DNA of 64,000 bases from Mesorhizobium huakuii (GTDB taxonomy: Bacteria > Pseudomonadota > Alphaproteobacteria > Rhizobiales > Rhizobiaceae), in NCBI RefSeq assembly GCF_014189455.1, contig NZ_CP050296.1, positions 372,001 through 436,000 of the forward strand. Reading direction: 5' to 3'. Of the stretch, positions 34,663-43,434 are shown piece by piece (positions within the stretch are counted from its first letter, which is position 1; the number at the start of each line of letters is the position of its first letter). The translations under genes and the position numbers were made by a program. Under the pieces are notes generated by a model. The model searched no databases. It worked only from the letters and a program-made list of their open reading frames with translations, and was not told the DNA's origin.

Positions 34663-35465
34663 TCAGCTCTTTGCGTCTACCCTTTTCATGAACAGGCTGA
34701 GCTCGGCCGGATCCATGTGCACGATGTGCCTGTCCTCGGGATAGGCGCCGCTGTTGACGTCGGCGACATATTCCGAGAAGGCCGCCACCCGCTCCGCCTG
34801 CAGCCGGTCATACTCGGCGGCGAAATTGCGGTAGACCTTGAGTGGCGCGGCATGTGGCCCCGGTTCTGGCCAAGGATGTCGTCGGCGAACAGATATTGCG
34901 CGTCGCAGCCGGTGCCCGCCCCCATCGACAGCATGATCAGCGAGGTGCGTTCCGAGATCGCCTTGGCCACCTCGACCGGCACCACTTCGATCTCGGCGCC
35001 GATGGCGCCGGCGGCCTCCAGCTGCTTCACCGCCTCGAACACCTGGAGGGCTGTGTCGGCGGTCTTGCCGACCGCCTTGAAGCCGCCGGTCCAGGTGGCG
35101 CGGGACGGAATGAGGCCGACATGGCCGATGACGGGGATGGCGTCTTCGGCCATACGCTTGATCGTGGCATAGCCGGCGCTGCAATAGACCGCGTCGGCGC
35201 TCGCCTTGTAGAGCCGGAAGGCCCAGCGCACGAAATCATCCGCCGTGCCGATCTCGAAGAAGTTTTCGCCCGGCATTGTGAAAAGGCTGGGCGCCGCATC
35301 GCGGTACTGCGGGTTGAGCACAAGTTCGGGCGGCACTGAGACTATGTCGACCCCTGCCCGTTCGGCGGCCTCCGCCTCGTCCAGGTTGAGCACGCGCAGC
35401 ATGGTCAGCTGGCGCTTGCCCTTCATCGCGCGCAGATCGGCGACGGTCGGTCTCTTTCGGCTCAT
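34663..35465 (-). pseudogene. PanB-like (ketopantoate hydroxymethyltransferase family) protein, frameshifted near its C-terminus
   Basis: The frame from ATG 35465 gives a PEP-mutase-fold TIM barrel with PanB landmarks PVIGHVGLIPS, GGFKAVGKT, EIEVVPVEVAKAI, GAGTGCDAQYLFADDILG. After ...GHMPRH the frame shifts: KVYRNFAAEYDRLQAERVAAF...VDAKS continues in another frame, so one base is missing near 34841. Joined, it is about 267 aa, the normal size. By hand alignment to E. coli PanB the three Mg ligands are replaced (GDS by VPP, LAD by TMP, KIEGG by YCSAG) while the catalytic Glu in EIEVVP remains. It is therefore unlikely to be a true PanB. It lies 40 bp behind the MocE-type ferredoxin. Confidence 0.85.
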
Positions 35466-35505
35466 CAAAACGTCCCCTCTGTGATGCTGGATCGAGTTCC
35501 ACGCG

Positions 35506-35817
35506 TCAAATCTGGATCATCACCTTACCGGCCTCGATCTTCACCGGATAGGTCGCGAGATTGACGCAGACCGGCGCGCCCTTGGCTTGGCCAGTCTTGT
35601 AGTTGAAGCGGCCATTGTGTTTCGGACATTCGATGATGTCGTCCATCACCAGCCCGTCGGCCAGATGCGCCTTCTCGTGCGTGCAATAGCCGTCGGTGGC
35701 GAAGAACTCGTCATCCGGCGAGCGGTAGACCGCGAAGGTGCGGCCGCCATGATCGAAGCGGATGACGTCCTCTGCCTCGACGTCGTCCACCGTGCACGCT
35801 TCAACCCAATCGGCCAT
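35506..35817 (-). CDS. mocE: MocE-family Rieske 2Fe-2S ferredoxin
   Basis: A 103-aa soluble Rieske protein with both cluster motifs, CTH at 45-47 and CPKHNG at 64-69. It hands electrons to an oxygenase. The upstream neighbour, 14 bp away, is a membrane desaturase/hydroxylase of the MocD type; MocD and MocE of Sinorhizobium meliloti belong to rhizopine (3-O-methyl-scyllo-inosamine) catabolism, where they are thought to remove the O-methyl group. The symbol denotes family membership only. Confidence 0.88.
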   Translation of the reverse strand: MADWVEACTVDDVEAEDVIRFDHGGRTFAVYRSPDDEFFATDGYCTHEKAHLADGLVMDDIIECPKHNGRFNYKTGQAKGAPVCVNLATYPVKIEAGKVMIQI

Positions 35818-35831
35818 CCCGGTCTCCTCAG

Positions 35832-36923
35832 CTATTCAGCCGCCGCCGACATATCGACCTCGTGGAACTCGCCGCGATAGGGCCTGGCCGTCGGCGGCAG
35901 TTCGCGCTTGAGATAAAAATCCTCGTATTTCAGCTGCCGCAGCAGCACCGGCCAGACCTCGCGATAGGCATGCCACATTGACGGGTTCGGCTCGGGCAGA
36001 TCGTGCTTGATCAGTTCATGCAGCCTGGGCAGTGCGTGATACGGCACCATCGGGAACATGTGATGCTCGACATGATAATTCATGTTCCAGTAGATGAACC
36101 GGCTGATCGGGTTCATGTAGACGGTGCGGGTGTTGAGCCGGTGGTCGACGACATTGTCGGCGAGCCCGATATGCTGCAGCAGGCCGGTCGTCACCATGTG
36201 CCAGGTGCCATAGAGGCGCGGCAGACCGATCAGCACCAGCGGCACCCATGATCGCAGCACGACCGCAAGCGCGATCGTGACGATATAGATGGCGACGTGC
36301 CAGCGGGCGGCGACCACCGCCTTGTGCTGTTCCATCTCGGGGATGTAGCTCTTCTCGTCGTCCGACAGCGTGCCAAAGGCCTGGCGCACCAGCGTCGGCA
36401 GCGAATAGCGGAAATCGAGAATGCCGGTGAAGGCCAGCGCCGCCTTCAACAGGTCGGGCGGACGCATGACGGCGATCTCGGCGTCGCGGCCGACGATGAT
36501 GGTGTCGGTGTGGTGGCGGGCATGGCTCCAGCGCCATTGCACGGGATTGCGCATCAGCATGAAGGAGGCGATGTGGTAGACGACATCGTTCATCCAGCGC
36601 GTGCGGAACGCCGTGCCGTGGCCGCATTCATGCCAGCGCGAGTCACTCGACGAGCCGTAGAGCACGCCATAGACGAACAGAAACGGCACCATCCACCAAG
36701 AGCCCCAGAACCAGACGATGCCGGCGGCCGAACCCACGATGACAGCGAGCCAGATGATGGTGTCGCGGATCGCTGGACCGTCCGAGCGCTGCATAAGCTC
36801 CTTCATCGCCTTGCGCGGCACGTCGGTGTGATACCACTCGGCCGAGGCAAGTCCGGTCTCGATCGCGGCCCGCGTGCTTTCGCCGACCAGGCTGTAATCG
36901 CGCTTTTTTGCCATCGTCGTCAC
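35832..36923 (-). CDS. Fatty acid desaturase-type membrane di-iron oxygenase (MocD-like)
   Basis: A 363-aa membrane protein with the three histidine boxes of the family: HECGH (about residue 98), HARHH (about 134) and HVEHH (about 281), between pairs of membrane segments (IIWLAVIVGSAAGIVWFWG; WHVAIYIVTIALAVVL). These ligate a di-iron centre that desaturates, hydroxylates or demethylates with O2. GTG 36923 has GGAGG five bases before it; ATG 36914 is an alternative. It is followed by its likely ferredoxin MocE and the PanB-like gene. Substrate unknown. Confidence 0.9.
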   Translation of the reverse strand: MTTMAKKRDYSLVGESTRAAIETGLASAEWYHTDVPRKAMKELMQRSDGPAIRDTIIWLAVIVGSAAGIVWFWGSWWMVPFLFVYGVLYGSSSDSRWHECGHGTAFRTRWMNDVVYHIASFMLMRNPVQWRWSHARHHTDTIIVGRDAEIAVMRPPDLLKAALAFTGILDFRYSLPTLVRQAFGTLSDDEKSYIPEMEQHKAVVAARWHVAIYIVTIALAVVLRSWVPLVLIGLPRLYGTWHMVTTGLLQHIGLADNVVDHRLNTRTVYMNPISRFIYWNMNYHVEHHMFPMVPYHALPRLHELIKHDLPEPNPSMWHAYREVWPVLLRQLKYEDFYLKRELPPTARPYRGEFHEVDMSAAAE

Positions 36924-36999
36924 ATCGACCTCCAATCGTCATGCACCGCTGGCAATCCGGTTCGCCGGCCGGAGGGCTTGCTTTGGATAAATGTGTCAC

Positions 37000-38181
37000 T
37001 CATGCCCTGCCCGCCAGTCTTGGAAAGGTGCCGGAAGGCCTGGGATAGTCCTGCTCTGGCTGGCGGGCGATGGCCGCGATCCTGCCTTCGGCCGCGGCAA
37101 TCTCACCAGCACCGTCGAGCACCCGGAACACCGCATCGTAGGCCCTGGCTTCGCCATGCTCCAGCCAGATCATCTCGCCGCGTTCGCGCGCGGCGAGATC
37201 GCCGAGCACATGATGCGTCGACGGCTCGATGCCCAGCGCATACTGGCCGGCCTGGAAATTCTGCCATTGATAGGCGCAAGGCAATTGATCCTTGCGCGTC
37301 ACCACTTCGAAGCCAAGGCCGAGCCGGTCGTTGACCACCGCCACCGGCACTTGGCCCTTTGCGTCGGCGCCCATCTCATGCTGCCAGACCTGCTCGCTGA
37401 ACCCCATTTGCGGTTCCGGCATGGTGCGGTAGCCGACCTTCTGCGCCTCGTAGCGCGCGCCGGCATGGCCGGCCCACACCACGTCGCGGATCGGCGCCAG
37501 ATAGCGCGAGCCTTGGTCGAGCAAGGGATGGCTGACATTGACGTGATAGAAATACATATGCGGCGTGCGGTTGAAGCCGTGATTGACGACACGGTCGGAC
37601 AGCCGGATCTCATTGCCGCCGACATCGGCCTCGATGCGGCGGATGAGATGCAGATCCTCTCCGAACACCGCCGACTGCTGGACGATGCCCTCGGCCCACA
37701 GCACGCAGCGGTCGCCATCCCAGCGCTCGCCATAGCCGGTCAGCCGCGCCGGGATCGTGCCGACGCGTCCGTGCAGCGCATGGGTGACGGTCTTCTTGCC
37801 TGGATAGTTGTAGTTTTCTGCCGGCACGTCTTCGCGGCCCAATATGTGATCCAGCCCACAGGTGACGAGAAGGCCGGAAAAGGAGCGTGCCCAGGCGAGA
37901 CCGCTCTCCCCCTCATAATCGTGCAGGCCGGGATGGCGAAAGCCGCTCGGCGAATGCCAGCCGATCGCCTGGCCCTTGAAGTCACAGTCCGAGATATCGA
38001 GCGCCCGGTCGACCAGCGCTGTGAAGCGCAGGCCCGAGCCGGTGCGGAACTCCAGCATGCGGATGCCGCGCTCGATGCCGTCGCCAAGCGTCATCAGCCG
38101 CACGCCGGCGAATTGCGACAGCATGCCGGACCGCTCCGCCACTTGCCGTCGCGACAGCGTCTTGCCGTAAAGCTCTACCAT
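37000..38181 (-). CDS. DUF4432 / aldose 1-epimerase-like protein
   Basis: A 393-aa beta-sandwich of the galactose-mutarotase superfamily, DUF4432 type. Signs are GIERGIRMLEFRTGSGLRF near the N-terminus, the paired HGRVG and LSDRVVNHGFNRTPHMYFYHVN (conserved His residues) and LGIEPSTHHVLG. It is the last gene of the minus-strand sugar operon starting at 45987, 57 bp behind the isomerase-like gene. It probably interconverts anomers or epimers of the imported sugar. The next gene, the desaturase, begins 76 bp further on and may be a separate unit. Confidence 0.87.
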   Translation of the reverse strand: MVELYGKTLSRRQVAERSGMLSQFAGVRLMTLGDGIERGIRMLEFRTGSGLRFTALVDRALDISDCDFKGQAIGWHSPSGFRHPGLHDYEGESGLAWARSFSGLLVTCGLDHILGREDVPAENYNYPGKKTVTHALHGRVGTIPARLTGYGERWDGDRCVLWAEGIVQQSAVFGEDLHLIRRIEADVGGNEIRLSDRVVNHGFNRTPHMYFYHVNVSHPLLDQGSRYLAPIRDVVWAGHAGARYEAQKVGYRTMPEPQMGFSEQVWQHEMGADAKGQVPVAVVNDRLGLGFEVVTRKDQLPCAYQWQNFQAGQYALGIEPSTHHVLGDLAARERGEMIWLEHGEARAYDAVFRVLDGAGEIAAAEGRIAAIARQPEQDYPRPSGTFPRLAGRA

Positions 38182-38238
38182 GTCACGACTGCTTCATTCG
38201 CTGCACTGTCATCCTTCGACCGGCGGCGCGAACTGCCT

Positions 38239-39153
38239 TCACAGGCCGTTGGCACGGAACTTTCCGTCGAGGAATGTCTTGGCGCGCGGCACGTCGTCTT
38301 CGGACAGATGCTCGATGATGACCGGGATGTTCGGATGCTTCTCAGCCAGTCGCTTGAGATAGAGGTCGTAGTTCAGCGAGCCGAGGCCCGGCGCCGGCAG
38401 TTCGATCTCGCCGACACCGCGGAACGTGTGGCTTTCCATCGCATCGGCGTCGCCGATATCGGCGTGCTTCTCCGACTTGTCGTCGCCCGAACGCTTGACG
38501 TCCTTGGCGTGGGCGATCCTGATCTTGTCGGTCAGCGTGTCGAACACCTGGTTCAGGATCTGGTCCATCCTGTCGATGTTGTGCGTCTCGAAATAGTTGG
38601 TCGGGTCCATCAGCAGGCCAAGGCCGGGATGGTCGACCTGCGCGAACATCTTCACCGTCTCCTCGACCGAGCCGACGACGTTGTTGACGTAGGTTTCGAG
38701 CAGGAACACCGCGCCGTGGTCATAGGCTGTCTGGGCAAGGTCGGCGATCACCTTGCGGCATTCCTCGAAGCCCTCTTCGGTCTTGTTCTTGGGGTGATGC
38801 ACCCAGTCGGATTCGGTGTTGTAGGTGCCGGTCTCCGAGATCACGTAAGGCGAGCCGAAATGGCGGGCGTTGCGGATGATCTCCTTGAGATAGCCGACGC
38901 GCTTGTCGCGCTCGGCCTTGTCGGGATGGATGATGTTGGTGTAGCCCGAGACGCAGCAGACCGGCAGATTGTGGTCGCGGAAGACGTCGCGCACCTTTTT
39001 TGCCTTGTCCTTGGTAATCTGCCCGGCCGACAGGTCGACATCCCTAAAATGCAGGTCGAGCTGCACCGTGTTGAAACCGAGCCCGCGGATCTTCTTCGCC
39101 GTCTCTTCGAGGCCGTACGGGAAATAGCCCGTGAAAATGCCTGCCTGCATCAT
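38239..39153 (-). CDS. Sugar phosphate isomerase/epimerase family protein
   Basis: A 304-aa xylose-isomerase-like TIM barrel (AP endonuclease 2 family): IRGLGFNTVQLDLHF, VCCVSGYTNIIHPD, SPYVISETGTYNTESDW, GAVFLLETYVNNVVGS, LGLLMDPTNYFETHN, RIAHAKDVKRSG and VIIEHLSEDDV carry the metal-ligand Glu, Asp and His positions. GGGAGGA precedes the ATG at 39153. Such proteins isomerise, epimerise or dehydrate sugars and inososes (for instance IolE, IolI, MocC). It lies 55 bp behind the Gfo/Idh gene. Confidence 0.88.
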   Translation of the reverse strand: MMQAGIFTGYFPYGLEETAKKIRGLGFNTVQLDLHFRDVDLSAGQITKDKAKKVRDVFRDHNLPVCCVSGYTNIIHPDKAERDKRVGYLKEIIRNARHFGSPYVISETGTYNTESDWVHHPKNKTEEGFEECRKVIADLAQTAYDHGAVFLLETYVNNVVGSVEETVKMFAQVDHPGLGLLMDPTNYFETHNIDRMDQILNQVFDTLTDKIRIAHAKDVKRSGDDKSEKHADIGDADAMESHTFRGVGEIELPAPGLGSLNYDLYLKRLAEKHPNIPVIIEHLSEDDVPRAKTFLDGKFRANGL

Positions 39154-39208
39154 GGTGTGAATTCCTCCCTGTAAGCGATTCAGTTGTCTGGTGTTTCGGT
39201 TGCGGTGA

Positions 39209-40294
39209 TCAGATAGCGATTTCGGAAAGCTTGACCGTGCGGCCCGATGCCATCGAGCGATAGCCCGCCTCGACCAGCGCCATGGTCTTGACATTGTCGG
39301 CGACGGAGAGCGCCGGCGGCGTGCCGGTCTTCACCGCATGCTGCAGCTGCTCCATGACGCCGATGAAGGCATGCGGGAACCACATCGTCTCCCAGCTCGG
39401 GCTCACCCATTCGCCGCCGGTGGTCTCGGCCGAGGCATAGGTCAGCGTCGAGGCCGCACCCGTCGGCCAGCCGATCGTGCCCTTGGCGACGCCCTTGGTG
39501 CCGTCGACACGCCAGTTGATGTGCTGGTCGTCCTTGTATCCTTCCTGGCGCGGGCCGGACCAGACATCCTCCAGCGATACAGCAAGCATGCCGGACGGAA
39601 AGCGCAGGGTCGACACGGTGATGCCGTCCAGGTGGTCGAATTTGGTGCGCGGATCCTTGCGCGTCAGCGTCGTGATCTCGTCGGGGTCGCCGAACAGGAA
39701 GCGCAGCACATCGAGATGGTGCACGCTCATATTGGCGAGCGTCAGCCGGTCGTAATCCTCGAGGAACGTCTGCCAGTGCGGGATGGCATGCATGTCGATC
39801 TGCGCGAAGACAATGTCGCCCAGCGCGCCGCTGTCCATGATCTGCTTCAGCACACGCATCGACTGGTCGTAGCGCATGTTCTGGTTGACCGAGAGGATCT
39901 TGCCGGCCTTCGCCGCCTCGTCGCGCAGCTTGACGGCTTCCTCGACCGACAGCGCCAAAGGCTTCTGCGCCAGGATCGCCTTGATGTGCTTCTGCTTCAG
40001 CGCATGGCGGATCAGCGCTGGCTGCAGGTCGGGCGGAAAGGCCAGGTCGATGATCTCGACAGTCTCGTCCTCGATCAGCTGTTCCGGCGTATCGTGCACC
40101 GTCGGGATGCCCCAGCGCGTGGCGACCTTTTGCGCATTCGCCGGCGTGCGCGAGGCGATCGCCACGACGGGAAAGCCGGCCTCGTGATAGGCGGCGAGAT
40201 GGCACTCGGCCATGATCATGCCGGCGCCGACGCAGCCGATCCTGTATTCTTTCGTGCGGACTTTAACGTCCGGCTCGAAGCCTTTGCCTGCCAT
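39209..40294 (-). CDS. Gfo/Idh/MocA family oxidoreductase
   Basis: A 361-aa NAD(P)-dependent dehydrogenase. The Rossmann motif IGCVGAGMIMAECH is near residue 20, the family signature ILAQKPLALSVEEA near 105 (Lys in the EKP-like position is QKP), and the second-domain motif VHHLDVLRFLFGDPDEI near 190 with conserved His/Asp. ATG 40294 follows GGGAGGAAGAC. The family oxidises inositols, rhizopine derivatives, glucose and other sugars at a carbonyl or hydroxyl. It follows the second ATPase after 35 bp and should act on the transported substrate. Confidence 0.92.
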   Translation of the reverse strand: MAGKGFEPDVKVRTKEYRIGCVGAGMIMAECHLAAYHEAGFPVVAIASRTPANAQKVATRWGIPTVHDTPEQLIEDETVEIIDLAFPPDLQPALIRHALKQKHIKAILAQKPLALSVEEAVKLRDEAAKAGKILSVNQNMRYDQSMRVLKQIMDSGALGDIVFAQIDMHAIPHWQTFLEDYDRLTLANMSVHHLDVLRFLFGDPDEITTLTRKDPRTKFDHLDGITVSTLRFPSGMLAVSLEDVWSGPRQEGYKDDQHINWRVDGTKGVAKGTIGWPTGAASTLTYASAETTGGEWVSPSWETMWFPHAFIGVMEQLQHAVKTGTPPALSVADNVKTMALVEAGYRSMASGRTVKLSEIAI

Positions 40295-40329
40295 GTCTTC
40301 CTCCCGAAATTCTGTCCTTGCGGCCGCGG

Positions 40330-41391
40330 TCATCGTGCCAGCGCTCCCCCACTCTGTCCGAAATAATGCACGCGGGCCGGCTCGCAGGATATCGCCACCA
40401 TGGCGTCAGGCCTGATGTCAGGCTGGCCTCGCAACAGCGCCTTCAGCCGCGCCTGCCCGGCGGCGAGTGTCACCACGGTGTAGCCGCCGAGCGGCTCGAC
40501 CTCGAACACCCGCGCCGGGCGGCCCTGGCCCCCATCCGCCCACGGCCTGACCTTGATATCCTCCGGCCTCAGCCCGATCTCGACGGCATCGGCGGGAGCC
40601 GCCTTGTCGGCAATGCGGATCGTGCCTTCGGCTGCCTCGACGCCGCCCTCGCCCCGGGCCGATTTCAGGATGTTCATGACAGGCGAGCCGAGCAGCCGCG
40701 CCACATAGGTGTTGGCCGGACGGTCATAGATCTCGGCCGGCGCGCCGATCTGCCTGATCCTGCCATTGTCCAGTATGGCAATGCGGTCGGCGATCGACAT
40801 CGCCTCTTCCTGGTCGTGGGTGACGTAGATCAGCGTCTTGCCGAGCTCGCGCTGGATGCGCTTCAGCTCGACACGCGTCTCCTCGCGCAGCCGCGCATCG
40901 AGCGCCGAGATCGGATCATCCATCAGATAGGCGTTGGGGTCGCGCACCAGCGCACGCGCGATCGCCACGCGCTGCCGCTCACCGCCCGAAAGCTGTGCCG
41001 GCGGCTTGTGCAGGATGTGCCCGATATGCAGCTTGGCCGCGACATCGGCGACGCGCTTTTTGATCTGGAGCTCGGCAACGCCGCGTTCGACCAGCGGAAA
41101 GCGCACATTGTCGAGCGCACTCATATGCGGGAACAGCGCCAGGTTCTGGAACACCATCGCCACATTGCGCTCGGCCGGCGACACCGCGTTGACCGGTCTG
41201 CCGCCGATCAGGATCTCTCCGGCGTCCGGGCTCTCCAGCCCGAGCACCAGGCGCAGGATCGTCGACTTGCCCGACAGCGGCGGCCCGAAGAAGCAGAAGA
41301 ACTCGTTGTCGTTGACCGTGAACGAGGCGTCGTCGACGGCGACTGTGTTGCCGTAGCGCTTGGTCACATTGCGAAAGACGATGTCAGCCAT
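40330..41391 (-). CDS. ABC transporter ATP-binding protein 1 (canonical signature, Walker-B Glu replaced by Asp)
   Basis: A 353-aa CUT1-type ATPase with Walker A GPPLSGKST (36-44), Q-loop FQNLALFPHM, signature LSGGE (134-138), Walker B AYLMDDP with Asp159 in place of the catalytic Glu, switch VTHDQEE and a TOBE-like C-terminal domain. It is coded directly after a second, different ATPase (1-bp gap). Two-ATPase systems of this type are known from the rhizobial glycerol transporter GlpSTPQV. The defect here complements that in the partner. Confidence 0.93.
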   Translation of the reverse strand: MADIVFRNVTKRYGNTVAVDDASFTVNDNEFFCFFGPPLSGKSTILRLVLGLESPDAGEILIGGRPVNAVSPAERNVAMVFQNLALFPHMSALDNVRFPLVERGVAELQIKKRVADVAAKLHIGHILHKPPAQLSGGERQRVAIARALVRDPNAYLMDDPISALDARLREETRVELKRIQRELGKTLIYVTHDQEEAMSIADRIAILDNGRIRQIGAPAEIYDRPANTYVARLLGSPVMNILKSARGEGGVEAAEGTIRIADKAAPADAVEIGLRPEDIKVRPWADGGQGRPARVFEVEPLGGYTVVTLAAGQARLKALLRGQPDIRPDAMVAISCEPARVHYFGQSGGALAR

Positions 41392-41392
41392 C

Positions 41393-42484
41393 TCAACCTG
41401 CCCTCATCGCAAGGCCACTGGCGGCGTCGAAAATGCGCACCGATGCAGCCGTGGGCACAACGGTCGCGGTTTGCCCGATCGACAACCCGACATCATTGTC
41501 GAAGACCGCTTTCACCGCGCCCTCGCCTTGGCCGAGATGGACGATGGTGCGCGCGCCGATGCGCTCGACGAAGGTGACAGGCATGGCAAGCCCGCGCCCA
41601 TCCTGCGCCAGGGCCACCTGCTCCGGCCGAAAGCCGTAGAGCACATCGCCGCGTGCACCCCGCAAGGTCGCCGCCAGCTCATCCGGCAGCGGCGGCGTCG
41701 CACCCAGCGGGCCGAGATCGACGACCAGCCCACGATCGCTCTCCGCCGGCCTGCCCTTGAGCAGGTTCATGCCCGGCGCGCCGATGAAGCGGGCGACGAA
41801 GACATTGGTCGGATTGTTGTAGACTTCGAGCGGCGTGCCGACCTGCTGCAAAACGCCATGATCCATGACGGCGATGCGGTCGGCCATGGTCATGGCTTCG
41901 AGCTGGTCGTGGGTGACGTACACCATGGTCTGCTTGAACTGGCGCTGCAGTTGCTTGAGCTCGGTGCGCATCACCGCCCGGAAGGCCGCGTCGACATTGG
42001 AGAGCGGCTCGTCGAGCAGGAAGATCGCCGGCTCCATGATCGCCGAACGGCCGATCGCCACGCGCTGCAAGATGTTGACCGAAAGCCTATCCGCCTTGCG
42101 GTCGAGCAGCGGCGTCAGCTGCAGCAGCTCGGCGATGGCGCCGACGCGGCGGTCGATCTCGGCTTTGGCGGCGCCGCGCATCCTCGGGCCGTAGGCCAGA
42201 TTCTGCCGGACCGTCATATGGGTGAAGATGGCGTAGTTCTGGAACACGAAGCCGACGCCGCGCCGGCCCATCGGCACGCCGGCCATGTCGCGCTCGCCAA
42301 ACAGGATCCGGCCGCTGGTCGGCTCCTCCATGCCGGCGATCATGTTCATCGTCGTCGACTTGCCGCAGCCCGATGGCCCGAGCAGCGCCATGAACTCGCC
42401 ATTCGCTATGTCGAGGTCCATGGTCTTCAGCGCGGTGAAGTCGCCGAACGTCTTGGTGAGGTTGCGCAGCTGGATCGTGCTCAT
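41393..42484 (-). CDS. ABC transporter ATP-binding protein 2 (canonical Walker B, degenerate signature)
   Basis: A 363-aa ATPase with Walker A GPSGCGKST (36-44), Q-loop FQNYAIFTHM, signature region LSVNI (134-138) where LSGGQ is expected, Walker B IFLLDEP with Glu159 intact, switch VTHDQLEA and a C-terminal TOBE domain. The start overlaps the stop of the permease gene by 4 bp. The residue numbering matches its partner exactly, which makes the heterodimer easy to model. Confidence 0.93.
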   Translation of the reverse strand: MSTIQLRNLTKTFGDFTALKTMDLDIANGEFMALLGPSGCGKSTTMNMIAGMEEPTSGRILFGERDMAGVPMGRRGVGFVFQNYAIFTHMTVRQNLAYGPRMRGAAKAEIDRRVGAIAELLQLTPLLDRKADRLSVNILQRVAIGRSAIMEPAIFLLDEPLSNVDAAFRAVMRTELKQLQRQFKQTMVYVTHDQLEAMTMADRIAVMDHGVLQQVGTPLEVYNNPTNVFVARFIGAPGMNLLKGRPAESDRGLVVDLGPLGATPPLPDELAATLRGARGDVLYGFRPEQVALAQDGRGLAMPVTFVERIGARTIVHLGQGEGAVKAVFDNDVGLSIGQTATVVPTAASVRIFDAASGLAMRAG

Positions 42485-43434
42485 GCCGCAACCTGCCTTG
42501 CCCGCGCCATGCGCTTCATGGCGAACACGGCGACGATGGAGAGCACGATCAGGATGGCGAGCGCGATCGCCGCCACATAGCCCCAGATCAGATCCTGCGT
42601 GGTGACCTTGTAGATATAGACGGAAATCGTTTCCGTGGCGACGCCGGGGCCGCCGCCGGTCATGATGTAGAGCGTGTCGAAGATCTTGAAGTTCTCGATC
42701 ACCCGGATCGCCAGCGCGATGATGATGATGGTCTTCATCTTCGGCAGCACGATGGTGACGAAGCGCTGCCAGGGATTGGCGCCGAGCAAGGTCGCGGCCT
42801 TGATCTGGTCCTCCGGCACGCCCACCAGGCCGGCCAGCAGGATGAGGAACATCAGCGGCGTCCACTGCCAGATATCGGCGATCATCACCGCGATCAGCGC
42901 CAGCGTCGGATCCGACAGCCAGGCGATGGTGACTGGTGTGCCCGTGATGGCGGACAGAATGTCGTTCACCGGGCCGCCCGACTGGAACAGCATGAAGAAC
43001 ATGTAGCCGGCCACCGCCGGCACCACCATCATCGGCATCAGCAGGATTGAATAGAAGATGCGCTTGCCGGGAAAATCGTCGGCGAACAGCGTCGCCAGCG
43101 CCAAGCCGAGCAGGAACTCCGCCGGCACGCAGACGATCATGACGATCGCCGTGCGCTTCAGCGCGCTCCAGAAGCGGGCATCGGCGGCAAGATCGGTGTA
43201 GTTGGCGAAACTGTTCCACATCTCCCAGGCATTCCACCAGCCGAGGCCCGAGAGCGGCGACCAGTCGGTGACGCTGATGTAGAGCTGCATCAAGAGCGGA
43301 AAGACCGAGATGAACAGCACCAGGATCTGCGCCGGCAGCGTCAGCCGGAAGCCCAGCCGCGCGCCTTCGTCTCGCAGGGCCGGCTTCGCACGCGCAGCAC
43401 CCATTTCGTCCTCCGAAACAGTCACCGCACTCAT
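42481..43434 (-). CDS. Sugar/polyol ABC transporter permease 1 (CUT1, UgpA/MalF-like)
   Basis: A 317-aa membrane protein with six segments; the first is [23 protein letters not shown], and the EAA loop is [26 protein letters not shown]. The chosen ATG at 43434 overlaps the stop of the other permease by 4 bp; ATG 43404 is an alternative. It forms a channel with the partner at 43431-44291. Confidence 0.92.
   Translation of the reverse strand: MSAVTVSEDEMGAARAKPALRDEGARLGFRLTLPAQILVLFISVFPLLMQLYISVTDWSPLSGLGWWNAWEMWNSFANYTDLAADARFWSALKRTAIVMIVCVPAEFLLGLALATLFADDFPGKRIFYSILLMPMMVVPAVAGYMFFMLFQSGGPVNDILSAITGTPVTIAWLSDPTLALIAVMIADIWQWTPLMFLILLAGLVGVPEDQIKAATLLGANPWQRFVTIVLPKMKTIIIIALAIRVIENFKIFDTLYIMTGGGPGVATETISVYIYKVTTQDLIWGYVAAIALAILIVLSIVAVFAMKRMARARQVAA

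Noticed and set aside
36991..39174. A 727-codon open frame on the plus strand
   Set aside because: It is the antisense shadow of the DUF4432 and isomerase-like genes, which have clear family motifs and ribosome-binding sites.
34663..40294. A complete rhizopine (moc) catabolic locus
   Set aside because: MocE- and MocD-like genes and Gfo/Idh and isomerase families are present, but these families are widespread, the order differs, and the transporter is of another class. Only the MocDE similarity is claimed.
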